20,530 nucleotides of DNA, from positions 1 through 20,530 of the forward strand of contig JALJEE010000783.1 of the NCBI GenBank assembly GCA_023231475.1, written 5' to 3'. Position numbers and translations under genes: made by a program. The notes under the pieces are model-generated. The model worked only from the letters and a program-made list of their open reading frames with translations. It was not told the origin of the DNA and ran no database searches. Source of the stretch: Seison nebaliae. Its lineage: Eukaryota; Rotifera; Pararotatoria; Seisonacea; Seisonidae. Of the stretch, positions 1 to 9,369 are shown piece after piece (position 1 is the stretch's first letter; each line of letters begins with the position of its first letter).

Positions 1-225
1 AATTTATTTTTGTCGAAGTTAGAACTATTTGAAAGAGCTTGAATTGGGCTATCTAACAGTATGCTCCCTTAAGCATATAATGCTATTTGAAGAAAGTTAT
101 GAGCATTTAAAAAATATCGAATTTTGTCTAAAGCTAAAGAGCATGCTAAAGAGAGGAATCGATTCCGATTCATGAGAGGACTCGAGCCAAAGCATGAGTC
201 TGGCTAATAGCTTGGCTCGAGCCTT

Positions 226-306
226 GTATGTATAGGACTCTTATCATGTCTGGATTTTTATTTTCCATAATGTATGGAGGACTCGAGTCTTATCACTTTG
301 GACTCA
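226..306 (+). mobile_element. Fragment of a MULE-type transposase gene
   Basis: This stretch aligns with the start of the transposase remnant in the MULE element at about 13621-13696. Shared blocks include TCATGTCTGGAT, TTTTCCA and TCGAGTCTTATCA, roughly 80 percent alike by eye with a 3-base gap before the ATG. Both copies translate in the same frame: MSG-LFS--Y-G-ESY-FG is kept, while several codons differ. The match stops near 306 and no terminal inverted repeat of the MULE is visible nearby, so this is a lone internal fragment of a related element, older than or diverged from the 13.5 kb copy. Confidence 0.65.
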
Positions 307-689
307 CGGATCATAATCACAGCACTACCTGTTTTTGGGGTATTTTCATATAGGGCGACGATCGGTCCCGCAATCATCTTGACATTTTATTCTTATTATG
401 TATTCTTTTCAACTTATAAAGAAAATCTAACAATTTGATTATATTAGTAATTCTAACAAAGAAAATAAATTCTTACATTTATTTTCTCTTCCCCATTTTG
501 AAATTACCCATATGGAATCAATATATCATTTAATATTTCATAATTTATTATAAGATATCGATATTATAGATATATACACCAAAATTCTCAGTCAGCAACT
601 ATCTACTAGTTGCTGATTAAATGATTAATAATGATTAAACACTAGGACAATTTTTAACAATAATAAAAAGTCAAAAAATTTTATGGTAA

Positions 690-695
690 TTTATT
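690..695 (-). terminator. Poly(A) signal of the ZNF622 gene
   Basis: AATAAA on the minus strand, about 84 bases past the TAG stop at 779. It is the nearest canonical hexamer downstream of the gene. In such AT-rich DNA the hexamer is common, so the position is the only support. Confidence 0.45.
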
Positions 696-778
696 GAGAG
701 GAATCTTTTGGCAGGAGAAAATTGAACAAAATGAAATCATAAATACATCAAAAATAATTCAAGAAGTATCTTTAGAAT

Positions 779-2091
779 CTAGAACATGACTTGTTGACGG
801 AAATGTTTCATAGTAATTTTATTATTTTTCGTGCCCATTTTACCCATAGCTAACATGACCTTCATTTGATGTACACGTTGATCCTTTGGATGCTTCTTCC
901 AGAACCTGGCTTGAACATCGCTTGGCAATGAACTAATTGTTTGATATCTCTTGGAAATCTCACCGTTCTTAACACCTAAATTATTATGAGACGGAAGTGT
1001 CAAAGAATGTTGCTTTGGTGCATTCTTGTCTTCCTTCATATCGGAGTTGAAGAATGATTGTTTATAATATCGTGCTAAAGATGAATGAACAATCGTCTTT
1101 CCTTTTGAAGAGAAGAGTAACAAAAAATATGAAATAATTCAAACCATTTGGCAAAACAACATGAAGCATATCTTCTGATAAATGAGGTAAATTTGAAGTT
1201 GAATCGTTGTAGATTTCTTTTAAATGTTCAAATTCATCTAATCTGAAAATTGTGTTTGGTTCAAATACTGCTTCATCGTAAAACATTTCATATTCATCTT
1301 CATTACCATCCAACTGAATAGATTGATGTTGCTTGTGAGTCATGTGATGTCTCAGTCCCATTATGTCTCGGAATTTCTTCGAACATCTTAAACATTCTTT
1401 TAATTCGAATATTTTAAAATCTAAAATTTAAAAGAAAATTTGAAGAAAGAAATAGAGAAAAATTGCAACTTAAATATTGATAGAAGAGATTTGGTTCATT
1501 TATCGATTCTTCTCGTGGCAAATCAAATTTATGGTTCTTGCTCATGTGAATGTTCAACTCTTTTAAGGAATCAACTTTCACATATTCATCACAAAAAAAA
1601 CAATTGAAATTGATTGAATCAAATTTTTCCTCCAATTCCTTCACATTCACCATTTCCCTATCTTTTCCAGTCTCGTCATTTTCATTTGTCGAAATCGTTT
1701 TCTTCAACTTCAACATGACGCCATCGTTCTCTTCTTTTTCGTTTATTGGTTTATTAATTTGTATCAAATTCTAAATTACAAAAGTTTTATTTCAATTAAT
1801 TTCAAATAGAAAATAAACTGATAAATGTTTTTTGGATTGCGTATGATTCTCATAAGAATGGGAAGTCTTGAAAAATTTATTACAAATTTTACATTTCCAT
1901 CGATCACTTTCATCTCGTTCATTAAGAGATTGTTTGTTGAATTCTTTTTCTTTCTCTTCATAATCCTCCAAACTAATCCGTTCCTTTCCAGCTACTCGTC
2001 TCTTTAAATTAAATCGATGCCATTCACTTCGATAATGACTTTTTTGTTCATTCAGATCATTGAAATTCGTTTTGCAATTGACGCAAAACAT
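779..2091 (-). CDS. ZNF622: ZNF622/REI1-like 60S ribosomal biogenesis zinc-finger protein
   Basis: Four exons on the minus strand: 1819-2091, 1470-1770, 1145-1420 and 779-1101, giving 390 residues. Introns are 48, 49 and 43 nt with GT..AG ends, and all junctions stay in frame. Seen: an N-terminal finger starting MFCVNC with HYRSEWHRFNLKRRVA, which is the family signature; a second finger WKCKICNKFF...H...H; a third FNCFFCDEYV...H....H; a fourth CLRCSKKF...HHMTHKQH; and the C-terminal block ARYYKQSF then QARFWKKHPKDQRVHQ. The length is close to yeast Rei1 and shorter than human ZNF622. Family knowledge: a cytoplasmic factor on pre-60S particles that acts with an Hsp40 to release and recycle the Arx1 export factor. 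The ATG at 2091 is chosen because the frame upstream lacks another ATG and the protein then starts just before its first zinc-binding Cys, as in relatives. Divergent from the PCGF gene next door. Confidence 0.93.
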
Positions 2092-2495
2092 TCCGATTTC
2101 TTTTCTTAATTTTTCAAACAAATTCCACTCTATTAATATCTACCGCACAAAATATTGTGAAAGAGAAAACATATTTCGACATCATAAAACATAATTTTCA
2201 TTATTCCAATTTGAAACAATTTATCGTTAAATTTCCATATTAATATTTTTCAAATTGAATCCCAATATCTTATTTATCAACAATTATGTAAACTTTTCCT
2301 TAATTGAGATGAAAACATTGAGAAAAAACATACAATTTTAATCTTAAAATTATAAATTATTAAAAGCCAAAAATTTAAAAGTTTTAGGTTAAAAAATGTT
2401 TAGGTTAAAATTAGTTAATAATAAAAATATAATTCTATGATTAGAAATTAAGTTTTAAACTAAATATTGGCTTATGGTTGAAGAATTAAGTTGAT
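2092..2495. promoter_or_regulatory. Divergent intergenic region between ZNF622 and the PCGF gene
   Basis: These 404 bases separate two start codons pointing away from each other, so both core promoters must lie here or in unannotated 5' exons. The DNA is very AT-rich. The only pattern I see is a 12-base direct repeat TTTAGGTTAAAA at 2383-2394 and 2399-2410, close to the PCGF side. It contains TTAGG, but two copies do not make a telomere-like array. No clear TATA box or initiator can be singled out in such AT-rich sequence. Confidence 0.5.
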
Positions 2496-3884
2496 ATGAA
2501 TAGTGGGAAAGTGCTAGTTAATGTGAACGGGATAAAAGCGTACATTTCGTGTCATCTCTGTAACGGATATTTAATTGATGCAGTCACAATACAGGAATGC
2601 CTCCACTCATGTTCTACTTATTTTTTCTATATCAATAATTTTCGTAAAAATTAGTTTGCAAAGTTTGCTTATTCGAATATTTAGAAGAAAATGAATTGGC
2701 TGAAGATATTCCATGTCCAATGTGCAAAGAACCGATTAGTCATTCCAATCCAATACAACATATCGTGTTTGGGAAATTTTCCATTTTTATTTATATCATT
2801 CATCTTTTTTCTTCATATAAAAAGTGGCGATAAAACTTTACAGGAATTGGTGTACAAAATAGTTCCAAACTTATATAAAAGTTTTCATCTTCTCAATTTT
2901 TTCACTATAATTTTTTAATTTTAGATGAAATGAAAAGACGTCGAGAATTCGAGGGAGAATCAACAGAAGATGATTGTACAATTGAAGATTATAATATTTC
3001 CCATTATGTTTATGAACAAATTGATGAACAGATGATGTCATTTGATGAACAAAATCTCTTTAGTGTTTCCATTGAATATAATAATCGGTTTAATTTAAAA
3101 CTTAAAAAAATTGTTAATTTGAATTTTATTCAACACTAATTTTCAGTGGAATAGAAGAATTTGATGATGTCAAACGATTTTTTGTAGAACCTGTTCGATT
3201 TTCAATTATTCACTTTATTTAATTGAATTTTTTCACAGAAATATTGTCGAACGTTTGTCGGATTGTCCGGGTTGTGTCAATTAAAACATCTTCGATATTT
3301 TGTTGAAGAAAAATTCGATCTGAAAAATTTTGCCGTTATTCAATTCTTTCATCTTATCAATTAATTTCTAATTTCAATAGATCGAAATTTTATATACGAA
3401 TAAGGAATTGAATGAAAATTTAAGATTGATGGATGTGGCAAATATTTTTGGTTATCGAAGATTGGCTCCTATGCGCTTCTTTTTCCGATGTAATAACAAG
3501 TTGACAACGCCACGAGACAGAAAACGTGTCCGAGAACAGCAACTTAAATTGAAATTGGAACGACAAATTTTATTGAAAAAAATAAAAGCAACTGAAAATG
3601 AAACATCATTAAATGAGGAAAATGTCGAGAATAATGTAGAAGAAAATGAAAATACGAAAGAAAGTTTGGAAATGAATAAAGTAGAAAATATGGAAATAAT
3701 TGAACGATCTCCTGGAACATCATCAATCGCTGATATAAGTGATAATGAGAGTTGGTTTTCTGATGGAAGCGATGCAGAATTAGAAAGTGATGAATCAATC
3801 GATATTGGATCGTTCAATGATGATTTCGAAAAATTAATTCGTTTTACAAACACTACACAACAAAAGGAATTGTTTTCAAAATAA
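2496..3884 (+). CDS. Polycomb group RING finger (PCGF-type) protein
   Basis: Seven exons: 2496-2610, 2655-2766, 2825-2880, 2925-3087, 3147-3192, 3239-3334, 3381-3884; 363 residues; introns 44, 58, 44, 59, 46 and 46 nt. Residues 19-62 form a C3HC4 RING: C19-x2-C22, C35-x-H37, C40-x2-C43, C59-x2-C62, with the family phrase ECLHSFCKVCLFEYLE. After it come GDKTLQELVYKIVPNLY and EMKRRREF, the linker typical of PCGF/PSC/BMI1 proteins. Residues about 140-232 look like a diverged RAWUL (ubiquitin-like) domain: FSVSIEY, LKHLRYFVEEKF, IEILYTNKEL, LMDVANIFGYRR. The last about 125 residues are a tail, first basic (RDRKRVREQQLKLKLERQ) then acidic and Ser/Asn/Glu-rich. Known role: PCGF proteins pair with RING1/RING2 as the H2A-ubiquitinating PRC1 core and use RAWUL to bind partners. 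Which PCGF paralogue this is cannot be said by eye. Confidence 0.9.
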
Positions 3885-4642
3885 TTTTTGTAATTTAATA
3901 AGTTTCAGTTAACGTTAAAATGCTCCAACTTTCTCACCGTGCGGTAAATACTATATTTAAGTAGATGTGATTTTATAGAAATTCATTTAAAACTTAATTT
4001 AACCGAATGATGGAGATTACTTTAGAAGATATATTAATTCGTGATTTATGATATTTTTCTTAGATACGTTTATGGAATATATTTTCAAATCGAATAAGAG
4101 TTAGTCAATTGATGGATCAATAGTAATAAGATGTCGATTACTTATTAGGTATTAGGATCGAATTAATATTAGTTTATTTGCCAAAACAAGTTTTTTCAGA
4201 TTCCAAAACAAATTCCACAAGATTTGTTGATTTTTCCCACTGATAATACTGGTAATGTGGTAATATAATTGGCAATAAACTATTTTATGCTAAATCGAAG
4301 TATTACAGTTAGGAATGTCTGTTTCATAAGTTAAAAGATAATAGTCATATACATGTAACTATTTAATTTATCTAATGTGGTGTATAAAAAATGCATATCA
4401 ACATATACAATATAATGTATATAGTATCATATAGTATAATGTATATAGGGCAGAAGAAGGCGATAATAATTGACTGACTAATTTGACAGGATTTTTCCAA
4501 TCTACATCAATTTTTTTGCTTCAATTTGCAGTTTATTATGTTCATATGTTTATTATAATATCCAATATACTTTTATTAAAAAAATATGGTCTCGAACAAA
4601 ATTATTGAAAAACAAGAAGAATTATCTAGAAATAAATTAAAG
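3885..4642. other. Intergenic region between PCGF and globin genes (tail to tail)
   Basis: Two genes converge on this stretch. A minus-strand AATAAA (TTTATT at 4572-4577) lies 66 bases past the globin stop and is its likely poly(A) signal. A 14-base direct repeat TATAATGTATATAG occurs at 4411-4424 and 4435-4448. A few short plus-strand open pieces with plausible splice sites (for example 4200-4251) do not link into a frame that I trust. Confidence 0.5.
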
Positions 4643-5438
4643 TTAAATAGTCGTTATTCTCCCAATGTTTACAGGACATGAGAATTTTTTTTGAATACTT
4701 TTGGGTTTAAAAGTGGGTGGACAACAATTCTTGTCCTGTTGGATAAGATTGTACTTGTTCACAATATTGTTGCTCTCAATACTCATTATCATCCATTGGG
4801 ATACAGAATCAAAAAATTTTTTCATTATTTTATGGTACTTCTTTGGGTAAACGGACTTATCCAAATTGGTTTTCAGGGAATACAGAAAAGCTTCTCTCAT
4901 CAACTAAACATTTAACAATAATTTATGTTAAATGTTTTTGGAAAAGGAAAAATCTAACTGGAAAGTGTGACTGTTGTGCTCGATAACAGATATGACGATT
5001 GCCAATCTCTTGGAGATAACATTTATTCATGTCCATCGTATCGATGTTATCCACTATCCTTCGGAAAATGTGGAATATTTGATGACCATGGAATTTAAGA
5101 TAATTTATTCTTCTTGATGTGTCATTCTTCTTGCTTGTTTTTAATTCAGCAAAATAAGTTTTCATTTCAGGATTTTTTCTAAAAAATCTTTTTTTTTTAA
5201 AAATTTTAAGAATTATTATGTTTTAAATAAAGAATTATTAGAATTTGAACCTTATCATCATATCAACGGCGAATACAGAAATATTGCCATGTTGTACGTA
5301 ATTCCAAATCATTTTGATTATTTTGGCATCATATTCTGTTATGATTACAGGCCGTTTTTCGTAGTTTTTGAAATTTTTGAATAAATTCAATTTTCCTAAG
5401 TGATTTGTTATTAAGTTGTGAGGTTCGCGCAAGCCCAT
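4643..5438 (-). CDS. Globin with N- and C-terminal extensions
   Basis: Three exons on the minus strand, 5251-5438, 4959-5178 and 4643-4903, give 222 residues. The introns (72 and 55 nt) sit in phase 2 after residues MMIR and in phase 0 inside SHFP|LMREAF. These match the classical globin intron sites B12.2 and G7.0. Residues I can place: helix A ITEYDAKIIKMIWNYV with W45; MKTYFAEL with F72 as CD1 Phe; LKFHGHQIF with H93 as distal E7 His; LQEIGNRHICY with H125 as proximal F8 His; helix G PLMREAFLYSLK. CD1 to E7 spacing is 21, as in myoglobin; E7 to F8 is 32, as in neuroglobin rather than 29 as in haemoglobin. The fold is preceded by about 30 residues and followed by about 40, Lys-rich with three Cys. 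MG at the start is not a good myristoylation site (Pro at position 6). Known role: heme-based oxygen binding or redox/signalling; the paralogue class is open. The ATG has an in-frame stop shortly upstream. Confidence 0.88.
4906..4937 (-). repeat. Perfect 11-bp inverted repeat inside globin intron 2
   Basis: AAACATTTAAC at 4906-4916 pairs with GTTAAATGTTT at 4927-4937 across a 10-base loop. On the transcribed minus strand the stem ends directly against the AG acceptor of a 55-nt intron, so in RNA a hairpin would abut the 3' splice site. The pairing is A/U-rich and weak; it may be chance. Confidence 0.5.
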
Positions 5439-5672
5439 TTCCTCTAAAATATAATTCTAATGACTCTAATGATGACGATGATAGGAAAAAGATTTTAAGA
5501 TTTGTATTTCTTTTTTTACTTTGTGACAGCTTTCCCAATATAATGGTTTCATCAATAAAGAAAGTTAGTGAGATACAATGAAAGTGAAGTATGGAACATG
5601 CAACCGAAATTAATCATCCAGAAGAAATTATTTCTAATTAACTCAGGGTAATATTTCGTGCAGGATCGAACG
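5439..5672. other. Upstream region of the globin gene
   Basis: This should hold the globin promoter and 5' UTR. A minus-strand TATATTTTAG just before the ATG could be either UTR or an acceptor for a non-coding first exon; the sequence does not decide. No named motif is convincing. Confidence 0.35.
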
Positions 5673-5924
5673 ACTTTTGTAACGAAAAATGATGAAAAGG
5701 AATAGATTATATACGTTCTCAAGATTTTTTTCTTTTTTATCGTTTTAGTTAAATTAAATACTTCTTGTTTCATGTGGGAAAAATTAATTTTTTATGTTTA
5801 CCTGAAATTTCATAATAATTGTTATCTTATCATATATCAAAAAACATACATATGTATATGTATGTTTTTTATTGAATGATCTCTGTACCACAAATGAATG
5901 AAAAAAAATTGATATATTGACACG
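5673..5924. repeat. Direct repeat copy A beside the LINE fossil
   Basis: About 250 bases that recur, diverged, at 7037-7265 in the same orientation. Shared blocks include AATGATGAAAAGGAATAGAT, TTTTTATCGTTTTA, AATTTCATAAT, GTTATCTTATCATATAT and TTGATATATTGACACG. Copy A is longer because it holds a perfect hairpin (5839-5870) whose left arm is missing in copy B. The two copies bracket the reverse-transcriptase remains. The core is a LINE and not an LTR-type polymerase, so a segmental duplication, or pieces of two LINE copies, explains them better than LTRs. Confidence 0.75.
5839..5870. repeat. Perfect 14-bp hairpin within direct repeat copy A
   Basis: AAAAAACATACATA at 5839-5852 is the exact reverse complement of TATGTATGTTTTTT at 5857-5870, with a 4-base TGTA loop. 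Repeat copy B (around 7196-7212) keeps only the right arm and the ATAT run. So either copy A gained a fold-back or copy B lost one arm, as happens when a cruciform is trimmed. Confidence 0.7.
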
Positions 5925-6489
5925 GTTTATTCACTAAATGAGTCATCAGAAATCAATCATTTATTCTCGAACGCAACAGATCAGGCACAAAAGATATGAT
6001 GTTAAAATTTAACAATATAGTATGGAAGTCAGTTATGGAGTTAGGGGTTCCTAATGTGTAATATCCGCAGAAAAAATTTAACGGCAAAAAAAATTCCTTA
6101 CATTGATCTAAAGATGAAGTGGAGATTCCTGAAATAACCACAGAATCAAATATTCTCAAATAGCTTTCCGCTAAGAGAAGTGGTAGGGGTTACGAACGAA
6201 TAGAAAAGTATTTACACTTGTGATGAAAGGAATAAAATATCCACAGAAATTTACAACGGATCTTATCTGTCAAAGTCGAGGACTTCTTCCTGTTATCTAT
6301 CAGACATTTTAAAAATTAAATTTCTTTTACAAGCAAATTTTTTAACTCACAACGTGGAATATGGATATGGAAAAATGTGGAATATTCGTGAGGATTTTCG
6401 ATTCCGACCATTACATATTACAAATCTCTCAAATAAACGTAACTTCACTAATCGGAAGACGGATAAACAGTGTTTAACATTATTACAAC

Positions 6490-7010
6490 ATATAACCATA
6501 TCATCAGCAAATGTATAAAGAACAGTAAATTAAGGATTGTTGATAGAGAAAGAGAAGAGGTTATTTACTTCCTATAAAATTTCATCGATAATTTTCCCAA
6601 AAACCCATTGTGCCACAATAGAACCTTGTCTCACTCTTTCGTTGATGGGAAATAAATGAAAAAAGATTGAATTCAATTTGATTATGTCATAAGAATTAGT
6701 AAAGATTTGATTGACGAAGGAAATAGAATAATCATCTAAATCCGGCCTTAGCCAACACCCTCGTAACATGAACTATACTCACTGAATCGAACGCTTTAAT
6801 CGAAGCATAGATAAAATAAATTTCGAATTGGCGGAAAGACAGAAGAAAATGAAATATTTTAATAAGAAAAGAATCGGCAATGTTCCTCTAGAAATCGGCC
6901 CGTAAGCGAATTAGAACATTGAAGAATATAGATTCTGAGTAAATTTAATTTTTATCAACTGTTCAATTAACTTGATAAGTCCACTGATTATGCATAGAGG
7001 ACGATAAAAG
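6490..7010 (-). pseudogene. Decayed non-LTR (LINE) reverse transcriptase fragment
   Basis: Read on the minus strand, RT motifs appear in the right order but in different frames. Near 6976-7008: YRPLCIISGLIKLIEQLI, the NYRPIS..K..E block. Near 6780-6830: YFIYASIKAFDSV, motif A. Near 6575-6635: RQGSIVAQWVF followed by IIDEIL, motif B. At 6491-6511: FADDMVI, motif C with the catalytic DD. Motif A reads IYASIKAFD where active LINEs have IDxxKAFD, so the first catalytic Asp is gone; stops and frame changes occur between the blocks. Known: this motif set belongs to LINE polymerases. The clade cannot be named by eye. No endonuclease domain is recognised upstream. An old, dead copy. Confidence 0.8.
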
Positions 7011-7036
7011 TTAACTGCTGTACGTGGCACTTTTGT

Positions 7037-7265
7037 ACTTTTGTAAAGCAAAATGATGAAAAGGAATAGATAACATTCGTTCTCAAGAATTTTTTGTTTT
7101 TTATCGTTTTACTTTAATTTAATACTTCTTATTTCGTGATAGAAAAATTTATTTTTTACGTTTACTCTAAATTTCATAATTATTGTTATCTTATCATATA
7201 TGTATGTTTTTTATTGAATAATCTCTATACCACAATTGAATGAAAAAAATTGATATATTGACACG
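7037..7265. repeat. Direct repeat copy B beside the LINE fossil
   Basis: The partner of 5673-5924, with small indels and substitutions throughout. It lies on the 5' side of the LINE fragment. Its left end, read on the minus strand, runs into LLYKSTKVP just before the RPLCII block, which suggests that the repeat edge itself was once coding sequence of the LINE. Copy A does not continue into recognisable RT on that side. Confidence 0.72.
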
Positions 7266-9369
7266 AGAAAGGAGAATTAACAAATATTAATTTCATGTTC
7301 ATGCACTTGGTCAATGAATACTAGTTAAAAAATCACAAACATCTACTTCGAATTCTCAATTTAAATTAAGAAGATTCCAAAAAAAATTTAGTTAATTTGA
7401 CAAGTTGGTTTTTTTAATCACTAGGTAAAGCTTAATTATATCAGTCTTTTGATTATAATTGCATGTTCGCATCTTCCTTCCTGACAGAAAACCCTTATTT
7501 TCTTAATTGGAATAACGAAGAATTATTTATAAAATCAATGAACTACAATATATATAATATAAATAATAAGATAATAATATGTTTGTTAAAAATATTGATA
7601 CCATATGCTATCATTATTTTTTATTTTATCTATTTTATATAAAATAGAAAGTTCATTTTTGAAACAATTATCTCTAATGAAATTAATTGGGAAATCGTTG
7701 GGAAGTTGAATGTTCATGAGATTCACTCAACCAATATGTTAGATCATGATAAATAAATATGGTGGCAATTACATGCATGCATGAACATTCAACTCAACAC
7801 TTCAGAATGCCGAGTGTAAGGAACAATATTTTTTATTTTACTTATTCTCATATTACGCCTTTATTCTATTCATTCAAGCAAAATAAAAAGATAAAAACGA
7901 ATCGTATGGCAAGAATTGAAAATTATACGATGATAATTATTAACATTTCATATTGTTCTATCTTCTAACTGAATCTTCGAAATATAATTGACATGAATAT
8001 AGGTGCAATTTTTTGATCAGAGTAATTGCTACATGAAAATCAAACGTTGGCGGTGAAATATTTCTTCTATTCTAAATTTGTCGATGGCATTAATTTAGGA
8101 TGATCAAATAATAGCCGTTGAGAACAGGAAACTATTGAAGCACTTGTAAAAGAATTCCTAGAAGAGAAACTTGGTAAATAAATAGTCGGAGAATTCATAA
8201 TATAGAAAGATTACGATGTGTACAAAATGATATATGATATTTTAAGACAATAAACATCATAATATTCATAAAAAAATTAGAGATGAGAAATAAGAAGGAT
8301 ATTCAACCGGAAAAACCAAGAATCCCATCTTTTGAAGGGAATTATGTCACACCTTTCTTTTTATTATTATACGTGAAATTATGCATAGAACATTTCTCGC
8401 GAATTCTTTATATTCATTTGATCTTTTCATAAATTTTCCAACATTCCAATTCAATGGGAGCAGTGCTTTGAGGTAATCTTGTTGTAGATGGCTCATTCGT
8501 CAAAGAATATCATAGTCGTCAAATAAATTCTTATGCCTGTAAAAATCAAATCTACAGACCGGAATAATTGATAAAAATTTCCACTAGGAAATAAAATTAT
8601 GGAAAGAAAATTTATTATTACTAAGAATTATAAGTTAAGAACTTTATCCACTAGAGGAAATTTGAGAAGATTGTTTTGATGATTTGAGAAATAATATTTC
8701 TCAACAAACAATCCATGTCCAATAAGACAGAGTTGTACAAGGAAATGAAGAAAAAATTGCTTAATTTGTCCTTTCATTTTTATGAAATAGAAAGAGGAAA
8801 TGGCAAAATGAAGTAATTGTTTGTTGGGAATGAGTTTAATACATCTAATTAGCTAACCACACATATCAGTAAAAGGTTTCTGAGGCGATTAAAGGCTTCA
8901 AAATACTTTATCGAAATAAATTGGAATAAATATAATTTTTAAATAAAATTGGTTTGCGTAATTCAATACTTTGGCTAAATCATTTCTATCTCGATGCACA
9001 TGTCCTCACTACAAGAAAAAAAAATGAATATCTAAATTGTAAAAGTTTGTATCTTTCTTCATCATTTTTCGTATCTTTAACAACATTATTTCTCACGTTC
9101 TTCAAGTATTTCAAATTGCAAACATATTATCTGATAATCTTATATTTGCGCTATATGCTTGATACAGTAATATTTGTAAGGAAGAGAAATGAACATTATT
9201 ACATATATTGAACTGTTCGTTCTTCCTTACCTTAACATATTCATTTATATTTTATACATTCCCATTTTCTATATTGAATTTAATCAGTATTATAATCTTC
9301 CTTTCAATTAATTAGGAAGCAATTAGTGAAACCTTCTTCTCTTAAGGACATTCGTTTTGAAGGTTCAAA
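7266..9369. other. Gene-poor region between LINE fossil and WDR46
   Basis: I see no recognisable gene in about 2.1 kb. There are several short open pieces, such as a 49-codon plus-strand frame from an ATG at 8283 and a 46-nt GT..AG stretch at about 8053-8098, but neighbouring phases do not join into a protein I can name. An inverted repeat lies at 7705-7793. The proximal end, up to 9369, should hold the WDR46 promoter. Confidence 0.45.
7705..7793. repeat. 14-bp inverted repeat, 61-base spacer
   Basis: GTTGAATGTTCATG at 7705-7718 is the exact reverse complement of CATGAACATTCAAC at 7780-7793. The spacer has no clear content apart from an ATGCATGCAT run just before the right arm. No target duplication is visible at the outer edges, so calling it a MITE would be a guess. 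Confidence 0.55.

Larger units (their letters stand above)
1..778. other. Intergenic flank, 3' of the ZNF622 gene
   Basis: No gene is supported here. Around 181-221 there is a short inverted repeat, CTCGAGCCAA at 181-190 against TTGGCTCGAG at 212-221. Positions 226-306 match the inside of the MULE element near 13.6 kb and are listed separately. From about 320 to 690 the sequence is AT-rich with no open frame I would defend. A TTTATT at 690-695 reads AATAAA on the minus strand and would serve the ZNF622 transcript. Confidence 0.6.

Noticed and set aside
2092-2121. An earlier start for ZNF622 at 2121
   Set aside because: That codon is TTG; the first ATG is at 2091 and gives the family-typical beginning directly before the first zinc-binding Cys.
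2383-2410. TTAGG-containing repeat as a telomeric remnant
   Set aside because: Only two copies separated by unrelated bases; an interstitial telomere tract would be a longer array.
3920-4340. Small plus-strand gene after PCGF, from pieces such as IPKQIPQDLLIFPTDNT
   Set aside because: Individual splice sites look fair, but the preceding pieces carry stops in every phase that would join, and no family is recognised.
5673-7265. Reading the two direct repeats as LTRs of a retrovirus-like element
   Set aside because: The enclosed polymerase motifs (FADD box, RQG, AFDSV) are of LINE type and the repeat ends lack TG..CA with a target duplication.
7488-7752. Two open pieces with a plausible 60-70 nt intron upstream of 7752
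   Set aside because: The only typical upstream exon has a stop in the needed phase; the encoded sequence is Asn/Ile-rich and looks like translated AT-rich DNA.
8283-8432. 49-codon plus-strand ORF containing EKPRIPSFEGNYVTPFF
   Set aside because: A faint likeness to retroelement gag text, but no second motif, no neighbouring polymerase and a hydrophobic AT-driven end; too little to call.
8954-9211. 85-codon hydrophobic plus-strand frame, receptor-like at first sight
   Set aside because: It starts with TTG, not ATG, and its hydrophobicity follows from T-rich DNA; no family motif is present.
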